DNA of 64,000 bases from positions 1 through 64,000 of the forward strand of contig JAWKLR010000002.1 in assembly GCA_041392625.1 (NCBI GenBank), written 5' to 3'. The stretch's first letter is position 1. Each line of letters begins with the position of its first letter. Shown piece after piece: positions 27,175 through 35,197 of this stretch. Below the pieces are notes generated by a model. It was not told the DNA's origin and did no database searches. It was given only the letters and a program-made list of their open reading frames with translations. Origin of the DNA: M3007 sp041392625 (lineage in GTDB: Bacteria; Bacteroidota; Bacteroidia; Chitinophagales; Saprospiraceae). The translations under genes and the position numbers were made by a program.

Positions 27175-27340
27175 TTGACTCCAATAATGTCTGGGAATAA
27201 AGCATCTCAGGTAACAAATAAAAGGTGGAGCCTAACAGGCTGAACCGAAAACGCAAAGACAAAGAGGGCAGGCTTTGCGCCGGCAAAGAAGTGTACTGAT
27301 TTTCCATAAGATTCAGATGTGTAGATTAAAATAACCAGCA

Positions 27341-27348
27341 CAAATCTA
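27341..27348 (-). promoter_or_regulatory. -7 promoter element of the giant HYR gene
   Basis: Reverse-strand TAGATTTG matches TAnnTTTG, 33 bp from the presumed start at 27307. No -33 TTTG is present; the direct repeats immediately upstream may replace it by recruiting an activator. Confidence 0.5.
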
Positions 27349-27352
27349 TCTC

Positions 27353-27401
27353 TGGAAACAGGTGATGGCCTTGGAAAATAATTTCAAATCTGGAAAATAA
27401 T
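27353..27401 (-). promoter_or_regulatory. Direct-repeat operator upstream of the giant HYR gene, probable HTCS site
   Basis: On the plus strand TGGAAAATAAT occurs at 27372-27382 and again at 27391-27401, start-to-start 19 bp, and a partial copy TGGAAA begins at 27353, again 19 bp away. They lie between the second HTCS gene and its downstream HYR gene, next to the -7 element. The layout mirrors the first HTCS cassette (21-bp spacing). Nearby single-base errors could have altered the true spacing. Confidence 0.5.
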
Positions 27402-27412
27402 CCCGCGCTTGC

Positions 27413-27706
27413 CTATTTTCGGTAATAGCTTGGGGATGGCCAAACTTTTTGGCAAACAACCTGGAAAATATGCCGGATCATTGAAGCCACACTCGGTAGG
27501 CAATTTCCAACCAGCAAGTCTGTTTCTTCTAACTTTTGCTGGGCCGCTTGTAAGCGAACATCGTAAATAAACCGGCCGGGAGCCAGACCGGTCAAAGCCG
27601 TCAATTTACGGTGCAGTTGAGATGCGCTCAGGCCGGTTGAGTGTGCCAGGCTTTTGGCATCCAGTTCTGCGTTTTCCAGGTCGGATAAAATCAAATCCTT
27701 TTGCAT
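27413..27706 (-). CDS. HTCS fragment: AraC-type DNA-binding domain
   Basis: 97 codons beginning inside the HTH region; LAHSTGLSASQLHRKLTALT is the first helix-turn-helix and LQAAQQKLEETDLLVG leads to the second, which is scrambled by single-base length errors until the SYYRK terminus. Confidence 0.7.
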   Translation of the reverse strand: MQKDLILSDLENAELDAKSLAHSTGLSASQLHRKLTALTGLAPGRFIYDVRLQAAQQKLEETDLLVGNCLPSVASMIRHIFQVVCQKVWPSPSYYRK

Positions 27707-27924
27707 TTTTCAACAAAAGCCATTTTCCCGGCTCAAAGCCACATCCTCCGGCGTGCCCGTTTCTGCAGTATTTGGATGATTGCCGCTTTGATACCAGGCC
27801 TGAAGTTTTTTTCTCAAAAGCAACAACTGATCTATCCGGATCAACAACTCATCTTCATTAAACGGCTTGGTAAGCACCGTATCTGCCCCTCCTTGCAATG
27901 CCTTTACCCGATCAGCATGCTGGG

Positions 27925-28263
27925 TCAGGGCAGTAAGAATAATAACGGGATATGGCTGGTACGTTCATCGTTTTTAAGGCGCGGCAAATAGAAAATCCAT
28001 CCATTCCGGGCAACATCAAGATCCGAAATGATGATATCCGGGACCGCCTCTGTCGCATACTCCAAGGCCTCTAGTCCATCCTCGATATGGACCACCGCGT
28101 ACCGATCCCCCAAACACGACCGGATGTATTCTGCCAAGCCCCGGTGATCCTCAATCAACAGCACCTGAATTTCTCCTGTTTCCGGAACCGGCTTTATCGT
28201 GGATTGATATTGACTGTACACCATTGGGCACATCCATCCCAACCGGTTCTGCAAACTGTTCAT
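27925..28263 (-). CDS. HTCS fragment: receiver domain
   Basis: 112 codons. VLLIEDHRGLAEYIRSCLGD is the acidic N-terminal part of a receiver, IIISDLDV holds the phospho-acceptor Asp, and LKNDERTSHIPLLFL leads to the alpha-4/beta-5 face; the Lys-bearing TKPFNEDEL continues in another frame at 27710-27898. Confidence 0.7.
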   Translation of the reverse strand: MNSLQNRLGWMCPMVYSQYQSTIKPVPETGEIQVLLIEDHRGLAEYIRSCLGDRYAVVHIEDGLEALEYATEAVPDIIISDLDVARNGWIFYLPRLKNDERTSHIPLLFLLP

Positions 28264-28462
28264 CCAACTGTTCTGCTACATTGGAAACCGGCAATTTCAA
28301 GGTAAATGAAGCCCCCTTTCCCAGCGCACTTTTGACGGCAATCGTCCTGCCCATCAATTCTGCCAGTTCCTTTACCAGGGCAAGTCCAATTCCTGTACCC
28401 TGCGCCATTCTGGTCAGGGAATTATCCACCTGATAAAACCGGTCAAAAACAAACCTGCTCAT
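28151..28462 (-). CDS. HTCS fragment: kinase ATP-binding lid
   Basis: 103 codons. RFVFDRFYQVDNSLTRMAQG then GTGIGLALVKELAELMG are the F and G2 boxes of a histidine-kinase HATPase domain; GKGASFTLKLP ends the domain before the linker to the receiver. Confidence 0.7.
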   Translation of the reverse strand: MSRFVFDRFYQVDNSLTRMAQGTGIGLALVKELAELMGRTIAVKSALGKGASFTLKLPVSNVAEQLDEQFAEPVGMDVPNGVQSISIHDKAGSGNRRNSGAVD

Positions 28463-28516
28463 CTTCAGGAAATGCCCGGGCCCGAATCTGAAACATCTAT
28501 AGAAAGGGCTGATCCA

Positions 28517-28849
28517 TCAGCCTGTAACCCTTACCTGAATCCAGCCACCGGGAGGTGTAAACTTGATGGCATTCGACCAAAGGTTGCCTACTACGCTTCG
28601 CAATTTATCAGCATCAAAATCCATTTCAAATGCATCAAGGCTGCAGACAAACGACCATTTTATTTCTTTTGCTTCCGATAACAACTGATACGGAACCATG
28701 ATTCGCTGAATAAACTCTACCACATTGCCCTGCCTGTATTCCGGAAGCATTTTGCCATCTTCCGTTTTCTTGTTGATATCCAACAATTGGTTTACCAACT
28801 CCAAAATATGTCGGGCGTTTTGATCAATATGATCCAGGCTTTCCGGCAC
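28517..28849 (-). CDS. HTCS fragment: dimerisation helix and N-box
   Basis: 110 codons. HIDQNARHILELVNQLLDIN is the second HisKA helix and LRSVVGNLWSNAIKFTPPGG the N-box of the ATP-binding domain. The H-box lies in the preceding frame (28902-29240). Confidence 0.7.
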   Translation of the reverse strand: MPESLDHIDQNARHILELVNQLLDINKKTEDGKMLPEYRQGNVVEFIQRIMVPYQLLSEAKEIKWSFVCSLDAFEMDFDADKLRSVVGNLWSNAIKFTPPGGWIQVRVTG

Positions 28850-28901
28850 CGGGTTATTCCTCCTTTCAATTTCTTTTTCACCTGATTGGTCAACCCTAAA
28901 A

Positions 28902-29240
28902 TCAGCGTAAGCGGCGTCCGAATTCGTGGGTTACATTGGAGTATAAACGGGCCTGAAACATCCGCATATCGTCTAGTTTTTCCTTTTGGGATTCGCTGAT
29001 GGTTTGAGTCCGTTCTTTTACCGCCGCTTCCAGTTTAACTGCCTGGCTTTTTAGCGCCTGTGTTCGCCAACGTACATAGAGCAAAAAACCACCAGCAAGT
29101 ACGGAAAGTACCACCAGCAAAAACCACCATTGCAAAAAATAAAATGGCTTCAAAACATTTAATGGAATCTGTATTTCCCGATCGGTTCCAAAACCAGCAA
29201 TTGATTTGGAGCGTACCCAAGAAGCTCGTGGCAGTTCCAT
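28902..29240 (-). CDS. HTCS fragment: transmembrane segment and H-box
   Basis: 112 codons. A hydrophobic helix (FLQWWFLLVVLSVLAGGFLL) follows the Y_Y_Y region, then a coiled-coil-like linker (KLEAAVKERTQTISESQKEK) and YSNVTHEF, the H-box start. One missing base in a CC run (coding strand) at about 28920 gives the false stop. Confidence 0.68.
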   Translation of the reverse strand: MELPRASWVRSKSIAGFGTDREIQIPLNVLKPFYFLQWWFLLVVLSVLAGGFLLYVRWRTQALKSQAVKLEAAVKERTQTISESQKEKLDDMRMFQARLYSNVTHEFGRRLR

Positions 29241-29630
29241 ATGGAAGTCCAGCTAATCGAAGTGCATTGCCCTGCCCACCATGCCAGACATCATCATGGC
29301 CTTCAATCAAATATTCATACTGGATGGATGCGGTGTTTTATAGTCTGTCAGCGCAAATTGCAGGCGCAAAAAACGATCCCCGGGGTGTATGGTAATTTCG
29401 CCTGTTTCAAAAAAACACCTGTTTTGATATTTTCCTCTTCCTGCGTTTCTCCGGAAAACAAATGGTTTCGTTAAACATCTCGAAGTTCAACGCCTTCATC
29501 CCCCTTGAACTGATCCGCAAAATCATCTGGGTCCATACGGACAATCCCGTCGATGCCCCCAAAATAAAACTGACCGGTAAGGGTATCGTTAAAAAGGAGA
29601 TTTTATTGAACTCATCCATCCCAAGTCCAT

Positions 29631-29909
29631 CTATACCCAAATAGGCTTCTTTACCCGTCCAGTCTTTTTTTCAAACTGCATCAGACCGAAATCGCTGCTG
29701 ATCCATAAAAAGCCATTTGAATCCGCAAAAACTGCGTGGCAAATTGACTTGACAAGCCATCGTTTGTGGTGTACAACCGATGGGTTCCCCGATTCCGATC
29801 CCAATACAACAAACCTGGAACCTGTAGCAAGCCACCAACTGCCATCGGATTCTTCATAAGAACTTCTGAAGTTATCAACTGGTAAATAGTATTCTCCGTG
29901 CCTCACCAA
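29631..29909 (-). CDS. HTCS fragment: propeller blades
   Basis: 92 codons with Reg_prop blade motifs, EESDGSWWLATGSRFVVL and FADSNGFLWISSDFGLMQFE, each the typical D-xx-G-xx-W-[IL]-[AGS] pattern of periplasmic HTCS sensors. Confidence 0.6.
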   Translation of the reverse strand: MVRHGEYYLPVDNFRSSYEESDGSWWLATGSRFVVLGSESGNPSVVHHKRWLVKSICHAVFADSNGFLWISSDFGLMQFEKKTGRVKKPIWV

Positions 29910-29999
29910 TACCGGGATATAATTCCTTGCCTGGCCGATAGGTATACATGCCGGTATGCGTCAACAACCACCAAAGCCTGGTTTGATCTTGTTTAGACT

Positions 30000-30317
30000 T
30001 CATAGACGCTCATCCATAACCAAAACCATTGTATGATCGAATGGAATAAACTCCTTTTTCGGGAAGATCAAAAATGACAAGGGAAAATCCAGCAACAAAC
30101 GCCCTTCGTGCTCAAGTATAGTCCAGGATCGGAGGTGAATCCGGCCCAAATTGCCCGGCAGCCAGGAATCTATTTTTCCGGATGGAGAGCGGCGAAAAAT
30201 TCGTTGATCGGCAAACCACAGAGTTCCGTCTGGCTCGGAAAGCAGCCCCCGAAATCCAATCCGCCTGGGGCTCTTATTTTCCCAGACAAGGGATTCTTTT
30301 TCTCCTTGCAACTGCAT
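30000..30317 (-). CDS. HTCS fragment: propeller blades
   Basis: 105 codons with SEPDGTLWFADQRIFRRSPS, a Reg_prop blade, followed by beta-rich sequence of the same periplasmic propeller. Confidence 0.5.
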   Translation of the reverse strand: MQLQGEKESLVWENKSPRRIGFRGLLSEPDGTLWFADQRIFRRSPSGKIDSWLPGNLGRIHLRSWTILEHEGRLLLDFPLSFLIFPKKEFIPFDHTMVLVMDERL

Positions 30318-31617
30318 TATATAGGCTTCGCCTACTACCAGGATTCGGTTATCTGAAGACCGAAGAATTTTTCGACAACCAAACTGTTTTCTTTCCCAAA
30401 ATCGGATGTCTCATTGCAAAAAAAACGCTTGAAATGATTCTGTTTTACCTGAATATAATACAAGCCACCAAAGGTGCTCACCCATAAGTTTTTCTGATGA
30501 TCTATTTCAATATCAAAATTCGGTTTGGATTGAACCGGGAATCACTATATTGAGATCAAAAATTACCTCTGTATTTGAATTCAACAAACGAAGCCTCCTC
30601 CTTTACAACCAGATCATCTGTGTCTTTGGATCAATATAGGAAACCGGAAAGAACCATCTACATAGGGGCGATTTCAACCACATCCAAAAGGTTTGCAGGC
30701 CAATCAGTTTCATGCATAATCCCCGATTCATTGGCAACAACAAAACGGTCAGGCGTAAAAAAATAAATGGAATCCGACTGCCATGCCCTTTTTGTGTGGA
30801 ATGGTCCCTTTCGGGTATGGGATTATTCGCAAAAGAACCGCTGTTGGGTTGTATGCCAACATGCCGCCTTCGCACCTCGATAGTCAATCCAAACCGTACT
30901 CATTGGGACGCCTAACCAAAGGGTTCAACACACAACCCGGTCGGGCGAGTACGATTTCGGGGGCATGGATACCGAATAACGCCAAATGGTGTCGGGACCT
31001 CTTGAACCAAAATAGAACCGGCATTTCTGCACCAGACAGTCCACCTGTTCGGTAAACGTCCATTCAATTTCTCCGAGCATGTATTTTTTCTGTAAAAATA
31101 TTTAGTAAAAAAACATGGTCATTCCCTGCTTTATCCACAAATTGCCCTCAGTATCTTCAAAATAAATCCTGGTTTCATGAATATTCCGCACATTCAGGTC
31201 GACCACCTTCTTGAAGTCCAATCCATCAAAACGCTGGAGTCCGGTTTCATTGAGCACCAAAGAATTTCTGCCATCTATAAAACTTGATATATGTGGTTGT
31301 GGCTCAAACCGTCTTTAACGGTATACTGTTTTAACTGGACATTGCATGCCCTCTGGCACAAGCAAAAGCCCGGAAAGGGCCATTGGAGAAAAACAACAAG
31401 ACCGTTTTGTAAAGAATAGATTGCTGCATCGGTAAATTCAGTACCCTGATACGCAGGGTAAATTGTAGGTACAATGATAAGAAAGTTCTGGTTTATGACT
31501 GAAAGAATTTTGCCGCTAAACAGGCGTATGGCTTTTTTATGCCCCACTACCAGTACCTCATCAGGAAAATAATCAATTCTCACTTTTGTCAGAAGTACAA
31601 ATCCAACACAGTTTAAC

Positions 31618-32465
31618 ATGAAATATTTACTTCCTGACAACAACTTACTCTGCCCATTTGGCCTCCTCCCTATTTGCCCAGAGCCCCAAAGCCCCGCAAA
31701 TACTCTGAAAAAGGGGCCTTTTGAAATTGGCGAGCAAGTATCATTTTATTCTGAAGAACTCAAAGAAAACAGAACGCTTGAACATCTACCTGCCAGCGGC
31801 ATACATCACCGCGGACAGCACCGCCGCCTTTCCCCGTAGTTTACTTGTTGGATGGCTCCGCACACGAAGACTTTCTCCACGTCGTGGGCTTACTACAGTT
31901 TTTTTGAACCGCAATTTCATATGCCACCCACCATCGTAGTAGGCATATCCAATGTAGATCGTAAAACGGGATTTCACTCTTTTATACCGAAGACAAAGAA
32001 TGCTCGGAGCCATCCCCACCAGTGGAGTGCTCCGCCTGTTTATGGCTTGTAGAAAAAGAACTCCAACCTTTTGTAGAAACCAACTACCGAACAGCTGAGC
32101 CCAAACACTGATCGGACAATCCCTGGGCGGCCCCCATGGCTTCGGAATTTTTGCTCACAAAACCAGACCTGTTCACCCGCTACATCATCGTCAGCCCGGG
32201 CTTTCAGGTGGGACAACCAGTCGCTACTGCACTATGCTCCCGCCTCATGCTCCAACACCTATGAAAACACGCAGGTGTATATTTCAGTAGGCAAAGAAGA
32301 GTGATGGAACGCGATGCAAAAAGAACCATACGAAACCCTGAAAGCAGGGAAAAAGAAAGCCTGGATTTGCACTTTTTGTTCATGCCAAAGGAAAACCACG
32401 CGACCATCCTGCACAACAGCATCTACGAAGCGCTGATGATTTTTTATCCGTTTGAAAAAGGTTAA
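31618..32465 (+). pseudogene. Alpha/beta-hydrolase esterase (putative esterase family, COG2819-like), frameshifted
   Basis: Pieces in three plus-strand frames reconstruct one secreted or cytoplasmic esterase. In order: FEIGEQVSFYSEELKENRTL then NIYLPAAYITADS, FPVVYLLDGSAHEDFLHVVG, PPTIVVGISNVDRK, LIGQSLGG (nucleophile elbow GxSxGG near 32110), and the terminus MPKENHATILHNSIYEAL then FYPFEKG with the catalytic-His HAT motif and a stop at 32463-32465. At 31899-31905 seven Ts stand where six would keep the frame (LLQFFEPQFHMPPT). The catalytic Ser and His survive, so sequence error is the simpler explanation. It is divergent from the second HTCS. Confidence 0.72.
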
Positions 32466-32559
32466 GAACTGACACACCGGGCATTGCTACAAAATGAGCG
32501 TCTGTCTCAGACACAAGCACACTAAACCCAAAATTTACTCTCGTATTCAGTGATTAAAT

Positions 32560-33158
32560 ATGAAATACTCGGTTTTATTATGCTTGATTATTTCCGTTAT
32601 TTTATTGGGAATAGCAACTTTAATTTATCCCGGTGGCTCATTGCATGACAAAAATTCCATAGGATTTAACTGGTCGGAAAATTTCTTTAGCGATTTATTT
32701 GATGCAGAAGCAATAAATGGTTCATGAATGAATTTGGGCGTTGATTGGAATCGCATTCCATTCACTTGGTTACGGAATCTTTTTTATCAATATGTCAAAA
32801 AAGATTAGGCAAAACATCCTGCGACCGTCTTAAAACTTATTGGTGGGCCATCCTATTTACATTTTTAATTGGTAACTCCATTGCATGACATTGGCAATAA
32901 TTATCCAGCACGTTATTCCTGATTGGATTATTTTATATCACCGTTTTTATCCTAAAGACAAAGCGCCATTTCCTTAAAATCGCCTGTATTATTTTTTTAT
33001 TGACATTTTACTTTACCCTATTCTTGTACGGCTTCGGAAACTGGGGGCTGCTGGCCATTATGCAGAAAGTATCTTTTATTTGTTCATTGTTATTGGTTTT
33101 AGGGCTGGAGTATTTTACAAAACAGGAAGACTTTGAACAATTCAAAATGGAGGGGTAA
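32560..33158 (+). pseudogene. Multi-pass membrane protein of unknown function, frameshifted
   Basis: The frame opens MKYSVLLCLIISVILLGIA (first membrane helix), breaks after NGS near 32727, and resumes in other frames as ALIGIAFHSLGYGIFFIN-like sequence and then a hydrophobic C-terminal half (LFLIGLFYITVFILKT, FLLTFYFTLFLYGFGNW, KVSFICSLLLVLGLEYFT) ending at 33156-33158. At least five membrane helices fit DUF998-like small integral proteins. Nothing indicates a function. Confidence 0.55.
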
Positions 33159-33170
33159 AATAATTTTCGT

Positions 33171-33305
33171 TTGCCAATTGGATGTTTGATTGTAAAATGG
33201 ATGGATTTTTCACAAACAAATAAACAAGGGAAAGCACAGCGTCCCGAATAAACATCAACTTATCATCCAAGCCCCGCCAGGGGCGCATCATCAAATCAAC
33301 AATTT
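33171..33305. repeat. Mosaic palindromic intergenic repeat, copy 1
   Basis: Two conserved blocks flank a 43-bp variable centre. Block one (33171-33206) and block two (33250-33303) recur, nearly identical, at 50447-50482 and 50526-50579. Block two contains the small hairpin GCCCCGCCAGGGGC. The centre (33207-33249) differs in sequence but has the same length as in the other copy. The element leads directly into the 45-bp inverted repeat at 33312. Confidence 0.75.
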
Positions 33306-33857
33306 TCATATACAAATAAACAGAGCCTCGAAGAGGCGGACTAAACGAATAAACAAAACCGGACTACTGACCACTGACCACTTTAAACTTAAAATATATT
33401 GCTCTCCAAAAGGTCCGGTCTTGAGTCGGCCGGTATCCATATATCCCGCATCAGAATACAGGCGGTGAGCATGGGAGTTGCGCTTGTTGACGGACAGAAG
33501 CACCTCATTGATATTCGGAAAATTTGTCCGGATAAAATCCGGGAGCTGGCGCAAAATTTCCCGGGCAATTCCGCGGCCCTAGTAAGTCGGATTGATGGAA
33601 AATGAACGCAGTAAAATGGATTGGGGATTGGCGCCATAGTCCATTTTTTCAGGGCCGGTGTTTAGTTGAAAAAGTCCGACGGCAAGTCCATCACAGCGCA
33701 TGGCGACCAGGCTTCGCCTGGGGTCCTGCCGCAACGTTTCATCCCGAATCAGATCAAGGGGTATCGCCGAAAAATCGGATTGAGGCGCAGACAGGCGGTA
33801 GTCCAGCGCATCGGTGACATCTGGATCAATATAAAAAGTGAGTTCTACTTTTGCCAT
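33306..33857 (-). pseudogene. GNAT N-acetyltransferase interrupted by one in-frame TAG
   Basis: From ATG 33857 the frame reads a GNAT-type protein: SLVAMRCDGLAVGLFQLNTG (beta-4 region), SILLRSFSINPTY, then a TAG at 33579-33581, then the unbroken continuation GRGIAREILRQLPDFI (acetyl-CoA-binding Q/RxxGxG/A loop) and the C-terminal NSHAHRLYSDAGYMDTGRL. Family members have Gln at the stop position (YQGRGIA), so CAG to TAG, one base, explains the break. The upstream half alone lacks the CoA loop. The last 15 codons come from the 45-bp repeat. The start lies one base after the stop of the upstream secreted-protein gene, so the two are probably co-transcribed. Confidence 0.75.
33312..33356 (-). repeat. 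45-bp inverted repeat, left copy
   Basis: Matches 34698-34742 in inverted orientation at 44 of 45 positions. Its centre, GAGCCTCGAAGAGGC, forms a hairpin (stem GCCTC/GAGGC). It encodes the last residues and stop of the neighbouring GNAT frame. Confidence 0.8.
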
Positions 33858-33858
33858 A

Positions 33859-34695
33859 TTATTCCTTGACGACCTTGCGGTACACGTAGCCAATATTTTC
33901 TTCATGAATGGGCTCATACACATTGAGTTCCCGGTCAAAATAAACGTGCAGGCCATCTTTTTTAAAGCCTTCGGCAAAAATCCTTACTCCGGCTGGCTTG
34001 CGGTGCTGCTCCTCAACGCGCTTCAAATTCTCCTTGTCCACTTTTTTAATGGATTTATAGTTAAAATCCAACAGGACATTCCCGTTCAGGTCCAGCATGC
34101 CCCAGCCCCGTTCATCGTTTAGCGTCAAACAGGAGTCTTGCCCCCAATGATTTATATTGATAAACGGCCCGCGCTTTTCACCGGATGCTGCATGAAACAG
34201 ATACACCACATCTTTCTTTAGTTCAAGTGCCAGCATGCGGCTTCCGTGCACATAACCAACATCCCGATACTGCACGGTATCCTGCCGCGCCCTGGCAAGA
34301 TCATAAAACTCCGAATGCATGTGGTTTTTATCATCAATCCATTTGCGGATAATGGTGTTGGTATAAAACTCCATTTCAATCCTGAAACACGATTGAAAAC
34401 CCAGGATTTTTTGTCCCAATGTATCAAAAACAGCCTGCTCGCCATTTTGGTTCCCTACAACAAAGTAGGGCATGTCGTGCATCGGGGTGCGCATCCCCGC
34501 AGCAGCAAGTACCAACTCCGGCCGACCGTGGTACCGATATATCGAACGATACTCCGGCTGAAACAAGGTATCGCCATTGGGCGACAACATCCCGTACAAA
34601 CCGGTAGGTCCATGAAACACCTCGTAGCCCGAAACCTCCTGCCCAACAGCCTGACCAGAAAGAAATAAAAGCGTACTGAGCAGCATATTTTTCAT
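33859..34695 (-). CDS. Secreted WG-repeat-like protein
   Basis: A 278-residue protein with signal peptide (MKNMLLSTLLFLSGQAVGQ). Two segments follow the WG/KWG pattern of G-[LW]-[YG]-G-[ML]-[LI]-x-x-x-G-[DN]: GLYGMLSPNGDTLFQPEYRS (about 32-51) and GWGMLDLNGNVLLDFNYKSI (about 196-215). The middle carries charged beta-rich sequence. The role of such proteins is unknown. The gene ends one base before the interrupted GNAT frame, and its start lies next to the right-hand 45-bp repeat. Confidence 0.66.
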   Translation of the reverse strand: MKNMLLSTLLFLSGQAVGQEVSGYEVFHGPTGLYGMLSPNGDTLFQPEYRSIYRYHGRPELVLAAAGMRTPMHDMPYFVVGNQNGEQAVFDTLGQKILGFQSCFRIEMEFYTNTIIRKWIDDKNHMHSEFYDLARARQDTVQYRDVGYVHGSRMLALELKKDVVYLFHAASGEKRGPFININHWGQDSCLTLNDERGWGMLDLNGNVLLDFNYKSIKKVDKENLKRVEEQHRKPAGVRIFAEGFKKDGLHVYFDRELNVYEPIHEENIGYVYRKVVKE

Positions 34696-34697
34696 GG

Positions 34698-34742
34698 TTG
34701 TTTATTCGTTTAATCCGCCTCTTCGAGGCTCTGTTTATTTGT
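34698..34742 (+). repeat. 45-bp inverted repeat, right copy
   Basis: Inverted partner of 33312-33356 (44/45 identity). With it, it brackets the GNAT and WG-like genes (about 1.3 kb). It is followed by the palindrome at 34755. Confidence 0.8.
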
Positions 34743-34754
34743 TTAAACGTATAT

Positions 34755-34779
34755 CCCTGCCAGACATGGCAGGGCTACG
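34755..34779 (+). repeat. CCCTGCCA palindrome, copy 1
   Basis: CCCTGCCAGACATGGCAGGG plus CTACG: an 8-bp stem (CCCTGCCA/TGGCAGGG) with a 4-nt loop. It recurs at 50580-50604 with one difference. Its edge supplies the stop codon of the VOC gene. Confidence 0.75.
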
Positions 34780-35185
34780 TGAACAATTCCGATTCATCTC
34801 GGAATGCTTTGAATTCGATGGGATTGCCGCTAAAATCCAGGAAAAACATGGTTTTCTGCTCTCCTACCTTGCCGGCATATCGGATTTGCGGTTCGACAAG
34901 AAACCGGATTCCATGTGTTTCCAATCGGTGCTGAATGGCCTCAAACACCTCCATTTTCAATACACAGCCAAAATGGGGGATGGGGACTTTTACGCCGTCT
35001 ACTTCGCCGCAATAATCCGGCTCGGGAATGTCGGTGCTGATGTGTGCGGAGAGTTGATTTCCAAAGAAGTCAAAATCGATCCAGTGGTCGGTTGAGCGGC
35101 CTTCGGAACAGCCCAATAGGTCGATGTAAAAGGCGCGCGTGGAGGCAATGTCCTTTACCTTGAATGCATAGTGAAATGGTCGCAT
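34775..35185 (-). CDS. VOC (glyoxalase/dioxygenase superfamily) protein
   Basis: A 136-residue protein with the two beta-alpha-beta-beta-beta units of the vicinal oxygen chelate fold: FHYAFKVKDIASTRAFYIDL at the start, HFGCVLKMEVFEAIQHRLET in the middle, and FFLDFSGNPIEFKAFRDESE at the end. The usual metal positions are present as His5 and the Glu of NPIEFK. It resembles small VOC proteins of unknown substrate rather than true glyoxalase I. It follows the SCO1-like gene by 12 bp on the same strand, so the two form an operon. Confidence 0.8.
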   Translation of the reverse strand: MRPFHYAFKVKDIASTRAFYIDLLGCSEGRSTDHWIDFDFFGNQLSAHISTDIPEPDYCGEVDGVKVPIPHFGCVLKMEVFEAIQHRLETHGIRFLVEPQIRYAGKVGEQKTMFFLDFSGNPIEFKAFRDESELFT

Positions 35186-35197
35186 GGGTCTTGAATG

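Larger units (their letters stand above)
16807..27307 (-). pseudogene. Giant secreted HYR-repeat protein with dockerin-like, cohesin-like and T9SS sorting domains, broken by frameshifts
   Basis: About 10.5 kb on the reverse strand encode one very large protein (about 3,500 residues if repaired) spread over several frames. It starts near 27307, has an N-terminal lectin-like or anchor-type beta region, then many HYR/Ig-like repeats with the recurring pattern TxVxYTAxDxxGNxxxCxFxVxV. A dockerin-like segment, a cohesin-like domain and a T9SS type A sorting signal close the protein. At 21053, 24913, 24994 and 19017 a single-base change in a run of C, T, A and T respectively restores continuous HYR sequence. 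This pattern suggests consensus errors rather than decay, though true inactivation is not excluded. Such proteins are exported across the outer membrane and act as adhesins or matrix components. The larger fragments are listed separately. Confidence 0.8.
27413..31430 (-). pseudogene. Second HTCS hybrid two-component regulator, broken by frameshifts
   Basis: Reverse-strand pieces in several frames add up to one HTCS protein. N-terminal end of the propeller near 31290-31360 (LKQYTVKDGLSHNHIYQ); Reg_prop pieces at 30000-30317 and 29631-29909; end of Y_Y_Y, a transmembrane helix and H-box at 28902-29240. Further along are the HATPase pieces at 28517-28849 and 28151-28462, the receiver at 27925-28263 and 27710-27898, and the AraC domain at 27413-27706. 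Adding one base at 28920 turns HEFGRR into HEFRTPLTLILG. Three single-base changes (27432-27435, 27465-27468, about 27486-27492) turn the scrambled C-terminus into a normal AraC ending, GFNDPAYFSRLFAKKFG. The residues needed for function are therefore intact after repair, and error is likelier than decay. The true start is uncertain. Confidence 0.8.

Noticed and set aside
16807..33158. Interpretation as a true pseudogene island
   Set aside because: Motifs are intact, and single-base length changes, nearly all in runs of identical bases, repair the frames; decay would also show substitutions and larger deletions. Kept only as an alternative until reads are examined.
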